64,000 nt of DNA from Salinispirillum sp049115955 (GCA_049115955.1 JAGDZJ010000006.1:45362-109361), one strand, 5' to 3'. Shown: positions 45,390 to 54,769, numbered from the stretch's first letter. Made by a program: numbers and translations. The notes: generated by a model from the sequence alone, not told the origin.

Positions 45390-46001
45390 TTAGGCGTCTG
45401 GCTCGGCGCTCAGGGCATCCACCAGCTTCACGCAGTCCTGCTCCATGGTAACCAGTAAGGTATCAACACGACGCGTCAAGGCGCGATGAAAGATCATCGC
45501 GGGAATAGCAACCGACAAGCCCGCCGCCGTGGTGATCAAGGCCTGCGAGATACCACCGGCCAAAACGCCTGCGTTGCCGGTACCCTGCACCATGATGGCG
45601 GTAAACACCTGAATCATCCCCAATACCGTACCCAAAAGGCCCAGTAACGGTGATATCAACGCGATGGTTCCCAAACTGTTGAGGAAGCGCTCCATCTCAT
45701 GGGCGACCTGGTCTGCTTGCTGCTGAATGCTGTCCTTCATGGCTTCACGGCCTAATCGAGACTGCTGCAATCCGGCGGCCAGTATGCTACCCAACCACGT
45801 CTCTTGCTTGATTGACTTTAAATACTCTGCTGAGAGCTTGTTTTCACGCAGACGACGCCAAACCGTCGGCAGCAAATCACGCGGTGCGACATTATCAACC
45901 CGCAAAACCCAGAAACGTTCGATGATGATGGCAATAGCCAGAACAGAGGAAATGATAATCGGTATCATCAACCAACCACCGGCTTTAACAATCTCGAACA
46001 C
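45390..46001 (-). CDS. ExbB/TolQ-family proton channel protein
   Basis: A 203-residue polytopic partner of the ExbD-like protein. A first membrane helix begins GGWLMIPIIISSVLAIAIII. A cytoplasmic loop follows, and the two C-terminal helices are ALISPLLGLLGTVLGMIQVF and ALITTAAGLSVAIPAMIF, with the conserved Thr and Gly residues of the MotA/TolQ/ExbB group. 16 bases separate it from exbD. Confidence 0.9.
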   Translation of the reverse strand: MFEIVKAGGWLMIPIIISSVLAIAIIIERFWVLRVDNVAPRDLLPTVWRRLRENKLSAEYLKSIKQETWLGSILAAGLQQSRLGREAMKDSIQQQADQVAHEMERFLNSLGTIALISPLLGLLGTVLGMIQVFTAIMVQGTGNAGVLAGGISQALITTAAGLSVAIPAMIFHRALTRRVDTLLVTMEQDCVKLVDALSAEPDA

Positions 46002-46087
46002 TGAGTCTCTCCTTTAGAAAATATTTGAATTTTTTGACGGATGTAACAGCGTCGTTGAACTGCCGCTGTGTCATGCAACATTGAGGG

Positions 46088-48391
46088 CTAGATTCTAATC
46101 CATGGCAGCAGGCGATGACCATAGCGCTCGGTCACAATTCCCGACATCCGGAAACGGTATATCAAACTGCCCGCCCCGCAGGTGCAATGATTCTCTGCCC
46201 CGCTGTCAGCTATCCGTTGTTTCACATCCGGTGCCGGTATGGCGTGACGGCTATAACGGGCCGCGCTATGCACTACCCATGCAGGCTGTATCTGTTGCAG
46301 CAGTTCGGCACTGGTACTGGTGGCGCTGCCATGATGCCCACTGATAAGCAGGTCAACTCGACCCAACGGTGCCTGCTGCAGGATACCATATTCCACCCGT
46401 TTACTGGCATCACCCGTCAGCAATACACGCCCGTGATCACTTTCGACCAACAGTATACAGGAGGCGTCGTTATTATCCCTGGGTAGATAACCAACGTGGG
46501 GGCGTATAAAGCGAAACTGTACTCCGTTTAAGGCAAGTTCAACGCCGTGGTTGCAGAATTCTGCCGCGGGCCAATTGTTCGGCGCCGACAACGGTTGGCC
46601 GGCTAAAAATCGCTGCGGACGCAAACCAGCGGCAACGGACGCCATACCTCCCGCATGATCGCGGTCTTGATGAGAAACTACAACGGCAGACCAGTTTCGA
46701 CGTGGCGACCACCAGTGCCAACGCAATGCTGGTTGATAGAGGTTGAGGCGTGCCGGATCACCGTTTCCGGTATCGAACATCACACGTCCATCACCGGTGT
46801 CTATAACCACCGCCTGCGCTTGGCCAACATCCAACACCCAAACATCAAACTCTCCGGCCTGTAACGGTGTCGGCTGGCTATTGTGCCAACTACTACCAAA
46901 CAAGATCAGGATCCATGCTGCCCATGCCAACATTGGCAATCTCAAAACCACCAATAACCCGCTGCTGACTAACAGCAGAACCGACTGCGGCAACGACAAC
47001 ACCGGGAACCACACCCAAAACCGGTCAAACTGCACCAACAGGTAGTACCAGATGTCGACACCCCACATAAACAGCGTATCGGCCAGAGGCACATTCAAAG
47101 CGGCGAGAAAAGCAGTGGGTAGCACCCAGAAGGTAACCAGTGGTATCAATAAAATGTTCAGCGGAATAGCGAGTGGAAAAACCGGTAACTCCCAAAACGC
47201 ATACAAGGGTACTAACAACAGAGACAGTATCACCTGCACCTGAATCGCGGTAATGTACCAAGGTCTTTGGCTACTGTTCCGGGCAACCAAGACCAGAACA
47301 AGCGTCGCCACCCAACTGAACCACCCACCCAAATCCAGCAGTAAGCGAGGGTCGACTAACACCATCACCGCCCCGATGAGCAGCAGCGCCTCGGCAACGC
47401 CCAGACGCAACCGAAGGAACCAAGCCAGCGTCGGTACCAGTAGCATGAAAAAAGCGCGCCAGAGGCTCACACCGGGCATGGCAATCACCAACAACGAGCC
47501 TGCGGCCAATAAAGCAGCGAGATACTGCCAGTCTTGGCGGATACCGATGGGGTACAGACGCCACAGCAACCCAGTAAGGCCATACGCCGCCAAGGCCAAG
47601 GTTCCGATGTGCAGGCCAGACAAAGCTAACAAATGTTGTGTCTGCGTACGCTCTACGCGTTGGCGCATATCAGCGTCTAACCCATTGCGATCGCCGAGGA
47701 CCAACGCCTGATACACGCCGTGATAGAAGTCTGGAAGTACACGGCTTCTTATCTCGGCGCGCGATTGCTCTAATTTGTCCACCCCAAAACCACTCGGCAA
47801 TACGGTGACATGATCCACCCGCCCTTGCGCCACCACATGATGACGCAGCAGCCAGACAGAAAATGGGGTGGCGCCCGGATTGCTTGGTACAGCCCATGGC
47901 GTTAGGCGTACATCAACGGTGGCGCGCATGCCTACAAATACAGGCTCGTCAGGTGGCCACGTAAGATACCAGCGAGCACCAGCTTCATTACGCAACAAAC
48001 AGCGACTCGCCCATTGCCCTTCCCAACACCGCTCCACTTGAATCCACTGAGCTTGTAATGCTGTGGGTTCGGTTAACCGCGTGGTCGCAGAGGAATGCAC
48101 CTGAATCGTTATAACAAACAACGCCAGGCAGCCGCCGAGCAAAACATCAAGCTGCCAATATCGCCAGAGAGTCCGTCCCATAACGAGTACAACCAGCAAG
48201 ACCAGAAAGGTAATGAGAGGTGACCACAGCACACCGATGCCACAGAGTAAAAAAGCAGCTAGAAACGGCGTTGTGCGCCACGGTGCGAGCGGAAGAAAAA
48301 GTCGAGTAACGAGTCGAGATACGAATCGATAGAGCGACGCCGAGGCTCGGTCGCGCCCGGCGGCGAGGGTTAGCGTGAATCCTTTACGCAT
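46088..48391 (-). CDS. comEC: ComEC/Rec2-family DNA uptake channel protein
   Basis: Inner-membrane channel for single-stranded DNA in natural transformation, 767 residues. It has N-terminal hydrophobic helices, an OB-like part, the Competence domain (TQTQHLLALSGLHIGTLA) with many membrane segments, and a C-terminal metallo-beta-lactamase domain with VVVSHQDRDHAGGM and ISGHHGSATST. All core parts seem present, so DNA uptake is plausible; other com genes are not in the window except pilZ. Confidence 0.92.
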   Translation of the reverse strand: MRKGFTLTLAAGRDRASASLYRFVSRLVTRLFLPLAPWRTTPFLAAFLLCGIGVLWSPLITFLVLLVVLVMGRTLWRYWQLDVLLGGCLALFVITIQVHSSATTRLTEPTALQAQWIQVERCWEGQWASRCLLRNEAGARWYLTWPPDEPVFVGMRATVDVRLTPWAVPSNPGATPFSVWLLRHHVVAQGRVDHVTVLPSGFGVDKLEQSRAEIRSRVLPDFYHGVYQALVLGDRNGLDADMRQRVERTQTQHLLALSGLHIGTLALAAYGLTGLLWRLYPIGIRQDWQYLAALLAAGSLLVIAMPGVSLWRAFFMLLVPTLAWFLRLRLGVAEALLLIGAVMVLVDPRLLLDLGGWFSWVATLVLVLVARNSSQRPWYITAIQVQVILSLLLVPLYAFWELPVFPLAIPLNILLIPLVTFWVLPTAFLAALNVPLADTLFMWGVDIWYYLLVQFDRFWVWFPVLSLPQSVLLLVSSGLLVVLRLPMLAWAAWILILFGSSWHNSQPTPLQAGEFDVWVLDVGQAQAVVIDTGDGRVMFDTGNGDPARLNLYQPALRWHWWSPRRNWSAVVVSHQDRDHAGGMASVAAGLRPQRFLAGQPLSAPNNWPAAEFCNHGVELALNGVQFRFIRPHVGYLPRDNNDASCILLVESDHGRVLLTGDASKRVEYGILQQAPLGRVDLLISGHHGSATSTSAELLQQIQPAWVVHSAARYSRHAIPAPDVKQRIADSGAENHCTCGAGSLIYRFRMSGIVTERYGHRLLPWIRI

Positions 48392-48433
48392 GTCCTAGTC
48401 CAAAAATACAGGGAGGATAGACCTCCCTTTTAT

Positions 48434-49114
48434 CTAGTAACGAATGAGCTGTCCGTCTTGTAACCGATACCGGTTCGGCAGTGGCTCTGCCAATTCCGAA
48501 TTGTGGGTGACCAAGACAAAGCTGCAGTTAGCTACTTCGTTAAGGCCCAGAATCACCCGTTGTACCTGTGCGGAGTTACTGGAATCAAGATTTCCCGTCG
48601 GCTCGTCCATCAACACCAAACGCGGTTTGTTCATCAAAGAACGGGCAATGGCTACACGCTGCCGCTCGCCACCGGACAACTCTGAAGGCTTGTGCTTCGC
48701 TCTGTGTGCCACCCCCACTTGATCCAGTAAGCTCATCGCGTAGTCATGGTCTTCTTGTGTGGGCTTACGTGAAATGCGGGCAGGCATCAACACGTTGTCT
48801 AGCGCAGTAAACTCGTGCAACAAATGGTGGAATTGGAACACAAAGCCCAAATATTCATTGCGTAACGCACTGCGTTCACGCTCGGTAATCGAGGCTAAGT
48901 CACGATCTTTAATCAAGACCCGGCCAGATGTTGGCAAGTCCAACCCGGCCATTAAATGCAACAAAGTGGACTTGCCGGAACCACTGGCCCCAACAATCGA
49001 TACCATGTCGCCCGCGGCGATGGACAAAGCCAAGTCATCGAACACCCGGACTTTCTCTGGGCCTATCTGATATTCTTTGGTTAGGCCATCACACTGCAAT
49101 ACCACATCATTCAT
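48434..49114 (-). CDS. lolD: Lipoprotein-releasing system ATPase LolD
   Basis: ABC ATPase that drives release of lipoproteins from the inner membrane. ATG 49114 (MNDVVLQCDGLTKEYQIG) gives 226 residues; the longer frame overlaps the permease gene further. Walker A GASGSGKSTLLH, signature LSGGERQRVAIARSL and Walker B LVLMDEPTGNLD are complete. Overlaps the permease gene by 8 bases. Confidence 0.96.
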   Translation of the reverse strand: MNDVVLQCDGLTKEYQIGPEKVRVFDDLALSIAAGDMVSIVGASGSGKSTLLHLMAGLDLPTSGRVLIKDRDLASITERERSALRNEYLGFVFQFHHLLHEFTALDNVLMPARISRKPTQEDHDYAMSLLDQVGVAHRAKHKPSELSGGERQRVAIARSLMNKPRLVLMDEPTGNLDSSNSAQVQRVILGLNEVANCSFVLVTHNSELAEPLPNRYRLQDGQLIRY

Positions 49115-50348
49115 AGCGCAAGGCCTCCGCTGGTAACGTCTTGGCGGCACGATAGGCCGGATAGAGGGTAGACAGAAACGCTACGACGAGGGATGCACCA
49201 CCGACTAACACGACGTCTTCGAAACGCAATTCAGACGGCATGTAATTGATAAAATACACGCCACTGTCGAGCACTTCAAAGCCAAAGAAACGCTCGATAC
49301 CAGCGACTACGTCAGCCACTGTTAACGCGCCAATGACGCCAAACACAATGCCTAAAATCACCCCAATGGTGCCAACCAATCCACCTTGAACGACAAATAT
49401 GCCCATGATCTGACCGGGTCGAGCCCCCATCGTCCGCAATATTGCGATGTCGGACTGTTTCTCTGTGACCAGCATAAACAGGCTGGAGATGATGTTAAAC
49501 GCGGCGACCGCGATGATCATAAACAGCAACAGACCCACCATGCGCTTTTCCAGCTGAATGGCTTGGAACAGATTGCCTTGCGTGCGTGTCCAGTCGGAGA
49601 ACTGATAGCGGCCCTGCAAACCGAAGGCGAGCTCACGAGTGACCGCCGGGGCTCGGAACAAATCATCAAAAGACAATTGAATACCCTGCACCATACCCGG
49701 CATGCGCTTCAACGTAGCTGCATCGGCGATGTGAATCAACGCGGTATCGGAATCCAATTGAGCGCCAACCTTAAACAAGGCAATAACAGTGAAGCGCTTA
49801 AAGCGTGGCTGCACCCCCATGATGTTGACGGACACTTCTGGCACCAACATGTTGATGCGGTCGCCCGGAACCACCCCCATTTGGCGTGCCAGTGACTCGC
49901 CTAGCACAATGTTCCAGTTGCCCGCTTGCAACGCGTCCATGGAGCCACTGACAATGTGATTTTCAATGATCGACACGTCGCTCAAGTAACGGGGGTCGAC
50001 ACCCGTCACCAAAGCACCACGGCTTTCACGGTCGGATATCAACATGGCCGTCTCTGCAATGTACGGTGACGCACCCCGCACATCTGGATGCGCCAACATA
50101 CGCTCGCGCAGTGGCTCCCAATCTTCAATCGGGGCTTGGCCGCTGATGCTTCCATGTGGCACCATGCCTAGGATGCGTTCGCGCAGTTCACGCTCGAAAC
50201 CGTTCATTACCGACAGGACAATGATCAATACGGCGACGCCAAGCGTCAGACCGATCATCGACACGCTGGAAATGAAAGAAATAAAATGACTACGTCGTTT
50301 GGCACCGATGTAGCGGCGTCCAATAAAAAACGAAAGATTGTGTAACAT
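49107..50348 (-). CDS. lolC: Lipoprotein-releasing system permease, LolC/E (possibly LolF) type
   Basis: FtsX-type permease with four membrane helices and a large periplasmic domain, 413 residues. It begins FIGRRYIGAKRRSHFISFIS, the classic LolC/E start, and has NIISSLFMLVTEKQSDIAILRTMGA in the coupling region. Only one permease gene adjoins lolD, where many relatives have two; it may act as a homodimer (LolF-like) or have a partner elsewhere. Confidence 0.92.
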   Translation of the reverse strand: MLHNLSFFIGRRYIGAKRRSHFISFISSVSMIGLTLGVAVLIIVLSVMNGFERELRERILGMVPHGSISGQAPIEDWEPLRERMLAHPDVRGASPYIAETAMLISDRESRGALVTGVDPRYLSDVSIIENHIVSGSMDALQAGNWNIVLGESLARQMGVVPGDRINMLVPEVSVNIMGVQPRFKRFTVIALFKVGAQLDSDTALIHIADAATLKRMPGMVQGIQLSFDDLFRAPAVTRELAFGLQGRYQFSDWTRTQGNLFQAIQLEKRMVGLLLFMIIAVAAFNIISSLFMLVTEKQSDIAILRTMGARPGQIMGIFVVQGGLVGTIGVILGIVFGVIGALTVADVVAGIERFFGFEVLDSGVYFINYMPSELRFEDVVLVGGASLVVAFLSTLYPAYRAAKTLPAEALRYE

Positions 50349-50419
50349 TCACCGGTTCACTTATATAGTAATCGGAAGAGTCGAAAGGCCGAATGGCCCA
50401 CCATCGACAAGGTAGGTCC

Positions 50420-50446
50420 TTGCAGTCCTTTAGGACGGTGTATAGT
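50420..50446 (+). promoter_or_regulatory. Candidate promoter of the PilZ-domain gene
   Basis: TTGCAG (50420-50425) and TATAGT (50441-50446) are spaced by 15 bases, 43 bases before the ATG, in the 141-base gap divergent from the lol permease gene. Spacing is short, so this is tentative. Confidence 0.35.
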
Positions 50447-50489
50447 ACTTGCCCGTTTTTAGATATGTAAAGCTTAGGTAGGTAAATAA

Positions 50490-51032
50490 ATGGAAGACGA
50501 TCGCCGCTCTTATTTTCGTATAGATGACATGGCGTGGGTGTTGACTGCCGCATGGGATCCCGATCAGACCAGCGCGGTGGAATATTTCCCGGAGCTGCGT
50601 CAAGCCACCACATTTCAGGCGCTCGACGCTCTGGACACGGAAATGGCCAAGGTCGAAAAGCAAATGGACAACAAGCCCACGGCGCAGTATGCCCGCCTGC
50701 TTAATCAGAAGCTTGATGTCTTTCGCCAAGCGCTGTTGATCCAGCAACTGGGGCAACTGGATGCGCGCCCTATTCGCATTACCATCAGCGAAGGTGGGCT
50801 CGGCTTCACCTCCGATTTTGCCTATACCATTGGTTCGCATATAGCCATGGCGTTAGTGTTTTCACCCAGTTATATGGCCATTTTTCCACACGCCGAAGTG
50901 TTGGACTGTCGCCCCGTGGAAAACGGCTTTTATCTGCATGTCACCTTTGTTGATATGCCAGAAAGCATGCGGCAGCAACTGGCACGGCATCTGTTAACCC
51001 AGCAGACGCAGCAGCGTAACCAGAACAAATAA
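50490..51032 (+). CDS. PilZ-domain protein with long helical insertion
   Basis: A 180-residue probable PilZ protein. The RxxxR element (RSYFR, residues 6-10) opens the protein and the second element appears as ITISEGGLGF (Ser about 100), about 90 residues later rather than the usual 20-30. The intervening part (DALDTEMAKVEKQMDNKPTA and following) is charged and helical. The residue before the SxxG motif is Thr, not Asp or Asn, so c-di-GMP affinity is uncertain. Similar insertions in a Xanthomonas PilZ protein form a tetramer. It is divergent from lolC and convergent with the dinG-like gene (5 bases apart). Confidence 0.7.
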   Translation: MEDDRRSYFRIDDMAWVLTAAWDPDQTSAVEYFPELRQATTFQALDALDTEMAKVEKQMDNKPTAQYARLLNQKLDVFRQALLIQQLGQLDARPIRITISEGGLGFTSDFAYTIGSHIAMALVFSPSYMAIFPHAEVLDCRPVENGFYLHVTFVDMPESMRQQLARHLLTQQTQQRNQNK

Positions 51033-51037
51033 GAACG

Positions 51038-53125
51038 CTATTGGGCGCGTCTGAAAGGCGGCAACGCCTGAACGATCAAACTCCCATAACGCGCTGTGCG
51101 CACGCGCCCGTCGAGCAAGACCACACGGCCATAGTCCTGCTCATTACGTATCAGTCGCCCCACCGCCTGTGTTAAGCGGATAATGGCCTCTGGCAGCGTG
51201 AGCTGCATAAACGGGTTGCCACCGCGTTTCTCCGTCCATTCTGCCGCTGCTGACTGCAAAGGATCGTCGGGGACACTGAACGGCAGTTTTGCCACGATCA
51301 CCTGCGTTAACGCATCACCGGGCAAGTCGACGCCCTCCGAAAAGCTCGCCAGGCCAAAGATCACACTGGCCGAACCGTCCGCTAACAAGCGTGCGTGTTC
51401 ACGCAGTATATGTTCTTTACTGCTCACACCCTGCGCCTGAATGCGGTTCTGCCACTCAACGGGCAGCTTTTCATAGACTTCATTCATTTGCACGCGCGAT
51501 GAAAACAAGACCAAGGTGGCTTGATGGTCTTGCAACAGGCCGGGCAACTTCGACACCACATATTGAGTGTGCGCAGCCTGTTGGCCGCCGCTGACCGCAT
51601 CGTGCGGCACCAGCAATTCACCCTGTTCCGGGTAGTTGAAAGGGCTAGCGACCCGTAGGTAGAGTTCGTCATCGTAAACGCCAGCATGGGCTTTGAAGCG
51701 CGCGAAATCCCCACCCGCACTTAATGTCGCCGACGTCATGACCGCCGCATAAGCGCGTTGCCACAAATACCCGTTAAGCACGCCTCCCGCCAGAAAGGGA
51801 CTCGCCATTAATGCCAACTCATTATCTTGTGGGCTGCGTTCCAGCCAATACGCCATCGGCGTATCCGCATCGGATTTTTGATATTGCTCGGACAGTGCTG
51901 TCGCAGTCGACACCAACTCCAAATCTTGCGCAATTTGCTGTGCCCAGGTTTGTAGCAGGTTCACGTCCGTTGGCGGGTGCTGCGACCGCAACTGGCTATT
52001 AACGTGCTTGTGCGCGTTATTGAGGAACGTTTGTATGGGCCGCAAGGTTTGCGTCAGCTCCAGCAGCGCCACTTTAAGCGTCTCTGGCACGCCGCCCAGC
52101 TCGAAACGATGCCATTGCATCCGGCTACCATCACGCACCTCTGTGGTCACCCATGCGTCGTCCAGCAGCATGGCGATGTGTTTCAGTTTTTGTTTGGCTT
52201 CCTTACCTTGGAATTCCATTTCGCCCAGTTCAGTACCCAGTTGGTCGTAGGCCGCCAGTTCACTCACCATTTTTGTGGCATGCCGTCCGATGCCATCGAT
52301 GTACCGTTGAAATGCGGTCAACTCCAAGCGCAACGAGAAATGGTTCAATGCTTTATCCGGCAGATGATGTGCTTCGTCGAAAATAAAGATGACCTCTTTC
52401 GGGTCGGGCAGTACCACACCACCACCGAGCGCCATGTCGCTGAGCACTAAATCATGGTTAACGACCAGTACATCCGCTTCTTTTAAACGTTGTCGATTAG
52501 CGAAGTACGGGCAGTCATCGTAACGGCTGCACAACGCGCCTAGACACTCGGAGCCGGTTGCTGTGATGGCTTTACGCAAGGCAAAGTCCGGTTGCGTTTC
52601 CAGTGCATCGATATCGCCATTCCATTTGCCCGACTGAAAGCGTCGCATCAGAGTGTTTAAGGTATCCATGGCTTGCTCTGTCCGCGCACCGCCTTGCGTG
52701 AACAAGTTAGCTTCGGTAGCCAGTTCATTCTTGGCTTGCTCGGCGTTTACTTCGCAAAAGAATCGCCCACGCCCCTTTCCTAAGGCGTAGTCAAACTGCA
52801 AGGACGTAGACGCCAACACGTCGGGCAAGTCTTTCTCGATAAGCTGCGACTGCAACGCCACGGTTGCCGTCGACAGTACAATCTGTTTTTTCAGTGCCTG
52901 AGCTAAAACCAAAGCGGGTATCAAATAAGCCAGAGTCTTACCTGTACCGGTTCCTGCTTCGACCACGGCAATGCGTTGCGCGTCCGGCTGCAAAGTAGCA
53001 GAACCGACTTGCCGCGCAATATGCGCAATCATTTGGCGTTGCCCGGTACGCGGTTTAAGGTCACGCGCTTTGAGGTAGTCCCTGTACGCTTGCTGAATGT
53101 CGTTTTTCTGTTCTTCTGTTAACAT
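51038..53125 (-). CDS. DinG-type iron-sulfur DNA helicase
   Basis: ATP-dependent superfamily 2 helicase of the DinG/XPD group, 695 residues from ATG 53125 (MLTEEQKNDIQQAYRDYLKA); a TTG at 53164 is in frame but improbable. Motif I is VVEAGTGTGKTLAYLIPAL, the DEAH box is FIFDEAHHLPDK, the iron-sulfur cysteines include CLGALCSRYDDCPYF, and motif VI is LTQAVGRLIRNEQD. It probably unwinds D-loops or R-loops. 81 bases separate it from the divergent kdsA. Confidence 0.9.
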   Translation of the reverse strand: MLTEEQKNDIQQAYRDYLKARDLKPRTGQRQMIAHIARQVGSATLQPDAQRIAVVEAGTGTGKTLAYLIPALVLAQALKKQIVLSTATVALQSQLIEKDLPDVLASTSLQFDYALGKGRGRFFCEVNAEQAKNELATEANLFTQGGARTEQAMDTLNTLMRRFQSGKWNGDIDALETQPDFALRKAITATGSECLGALCSRYDDCPYFANRQRLKEADVLVVNHDLVLSDMALGGGVVLPDPKEVIFIFDEAHHLPDKALNHFSLRLELTAFQRYIDGIGRHATKMVSELAAYDQLGTELGEMEFQGKEAKQKLKHIAMLLDDAWVTTEVRDGSRMQWHRFELGGVPETLKVALLELTQTLRPIQTFLNNAHKHVNSQLRSQHPPTDVNLLQTWAQQIAQDLELVSTATALSEQYQKSDADTPMAYWLERSPQDNELALMASPFLAGGVLNGYLWQRAYAAVMTSATLSAGGDFARFKAHAGVYDDELYLRVASPFNYPEQGELLVPHDAVSGGQQAAHTQYVVSKLPGLLQDHQATLVLFSSRVQMNEVYEKLPVEWQNRIQAQGVSSKEHILREHARLLADGSASVIFGLASFSEGVDLPGDALTQVIVAKLPFSVPDDPLQSAAAEWTEKRGGNPFMQLTLPEAIIRLTQAVGRLIRNEQDYGRVVLLDGRVRTARYGSLIVQALPPFRRAQ

Positions 53126-53206
53126 AGGGCATCTGGGCTGTTCAACAGCTTCCTTGGGGCTCAACCCCGATAAACATTATTTTGACGGCCGTTTTAAGGA
53201 CACGCT

Positions 53207-54049
53207 ATGACAAAAACGATTCAGGTCGGCACCTTGCCGGTAGGCAACGACCAGCCTTTCACCCTCTTTGGCGGTATGAACGTGCTGGAAAGCCGGGATA
53301 TGGCGCTGCGCGTTGCTGAACAGTACGTTGACGTCTGTCGGCAGCTTGATATTCCGTATGTATTCAAGGCCTCTTTTGATAAGGCGAATCGTTCGTCCAT
53401 GCATTCGTTCCGTGGCCCGGGCCTCGACGAGGGCCTGCGCATTCTGGCCGATGTGAAAGCCCAGTTCGGTGTACCCATCATTACCGATGTACACGAACCG
53501 CACCAAGCGCAACCCGCCGCTGAGGTCGCCGATGTTATCCAGTTACCGGCGTTCTTAAGTCGTCAAACGGATCTGGTCGTCGCCATGGCCAGAACCGGCG
53601 CAGTGATCAACATCAAAAAAGCCCAGTTTCTCGCCCCGGAAGAGATGCGACACATTCTAAACAAATGTGAAGAAGCAGGAAACGACCAACTGATTCTTTG
53701 CGAGCGCGGCTCATCGTTTGGCTACAACAACCTCGTAGTCGATATGCTGGGTTTTGGGGTGATGAAGGCCATGCAATACCCCGTGATTTTTGATGTTACA
53801 CATTCCCTACAACGGCCGGGTGGACGTTCGGATTCCGCCGATGGACGCCGTCAGCAGGTTACGGAGCTGGCACGCGCGGGGATGTCACAAAAGATTGCGG
53901 GCTTGTTCCTGGAATCGCATCCGGACCCGGACAACGCTAAGTGCGATGGCCCTTGCGCCCTGCCGCTGCGTCAGTTGAAGCCGTTTCTACAGCAAATGAA
54001 GGCGATTGACGAAGTAGTAAAAGGTATGCCGGACCTGGATACCTTCTAA
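53207..54049 (+). CDS. kdsA: 3-deoxy-8-phosphooctulonate synthase
   Basis: Condenses arabinose-5-phosphate with phosphoenolpyruvate to Kdo-8-phosphate, 280 residues. The GGMNVLESRD segment has Asn where metal-dependent forms have Cys, so this is the metal-independent class. FKASFDKANRSS, ITDVHEPHQ and ESHPDPDNAKCDGP are conserved. It converges on kdsC across a repeat-bearing gap. Confidence 0.96.
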   Translation: MTKTIQVGTLPVGNDQPFTLFGGMNVLESRDMALRVAEQYVDVCRQLDIPYVFKASFDKANRSSMHSFRGPGLDEGLRILADVKAQFGVPIITDVHEPHQAQPAAEVADVIQLPAFLSRQTDLVVAMARTGAVINIKKAQFLAPEEMRHILNKCEEAGNDQLILCERGSSFGYNNLVVDMLGFGVMKAMQYPVIFDVTHSLQRPGGRSDSADGRRQQVTELARAGMSQKIAGLFLESHPDPDNAKCDGPCALPLRQLKPFLQQMKAIDEVVKGMPDLDTF

Positions 54050-54075
54050 TAAGCTCTTTTTAAAAAGAAGTGCTT

Positions 54076-54117
54076 CTGTGGACGGATAAGCAGATGGTCT
54101 TGCTTATCCGTCCACAG
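54076..54117. repeat. Perfect 17-bp inverted repeat after kdsA
   Basis: CTGTGGACGGATAAGCA (54076-54092) is exactly complementary to 54101-54117, with an 8-base loop. It lies 26 bases after the kdsA stop, so it may end kdsA transcripts although no U-tract follows. It abuts the larger palindromic element. Confidence 0.75.
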
Positions 54118-54256
54118 GGAGCGTCTAAAAACTTCAGAGGCGAAAAGCTGGCTAGGCAAAAATGCCCGAGAAAGCGCAGTTTACTGTATGTAAATGAGCA
54201 TTCGAGGGCATTTTTAACAACGCCAGCTTGAGAAAAGGAGGTTTTTAGATGCTCCC
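54117..54256. repeat. Nested palindromic element of about 140 bp (MITE- or REP-like)
   Basis: Outer arms GGGAGCGTCTAAAAAC (54117-54132) and GTTTTTAGATGCTCCC (54241-54256) pair with one mismatch. Inside, AAGCTGGC pairs with GCCAGCTT, AAAAATGCCC with GGGCATTTTT, and GTTTAC with GTAAAT around a short loop, so the whole element can fold into one long hairpin. The tetranucleotide ACAG flanks both sides, which could be a target duplication or chance. There is no reading frame inside. Confidence 0.65.
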
Positions 54257-54271
54257 TACAGACGACGCGGA

Positions 54272-54769
54272 TTATAGAAACTCTTCGTACGCCTTTTCCA
54301 ACACCATCTGACGACGCAAAATATAGTCAATGGCCTCACGCACAGCCCCTTCACCACCATTCAGTCGCGTTTGATGCTTGGCAATCGATTTCACCATGGG
54401 TTGCGCATTCTGTACGGCGATAGGAAGCCCCACTTCACGCATAACTTTAATATCGATCACATCGTCGCCGACATAGGCTACATCATCGGTGTGCAGACGC
54501 AGAGTCTTCAGTAAGTCCTTAAATACGGTGTACTTATCCGATTGACCTAGGAACTGGTGCACGATCCCCAAGTCATTCAACCGTTTGCGCAACGGTTCAG
54601 AGTCTTTGGCGGAAATAACGGCCACCTCTACTCCGTTACTTCGGGCTACTTTTATGCCCAGACCGTCATGAACATGAAAGACTTTTTGCACCTCACCCTC
54701 TGCTCCATAAACCAACTGACCGTTGGTCAGCACGCCGTCCACATCGAGAATTAGTAAGCTGATCGCCAT
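54272..54769 (-). CDS. kdsC: Kdo-8-phosphate phosphatase
   Basis: HAD-family phosphatase that releases Kdo, 165 residues. The nucleophile motif is LILDVDGVLTNG; the metal-binding DDVIDIKVMREVGLPIAVQNA ends the core. Short C0-type HAD without a large cap, as for KdsC. An AGGA lies upstream of the ATG. It serves the same pathway as kdsA and kdsB in this window. Confidence 0.93.
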   Translation of the reverse strand: MAISLLILDVDGVLTNGQLVYGAEGEVQKVFHVHDGLGIKVARSNGVEVAVISAKDSEPLRKRLNDLGIVHQFLGQSDKYTVFKDLLKTLRLHTDDVAYVGDDVIDIKVMREVGLPIAVQNAQPMVKSIAKHQTRLNGGEGAVREAIDYILRRQMVLEKAYEEFL

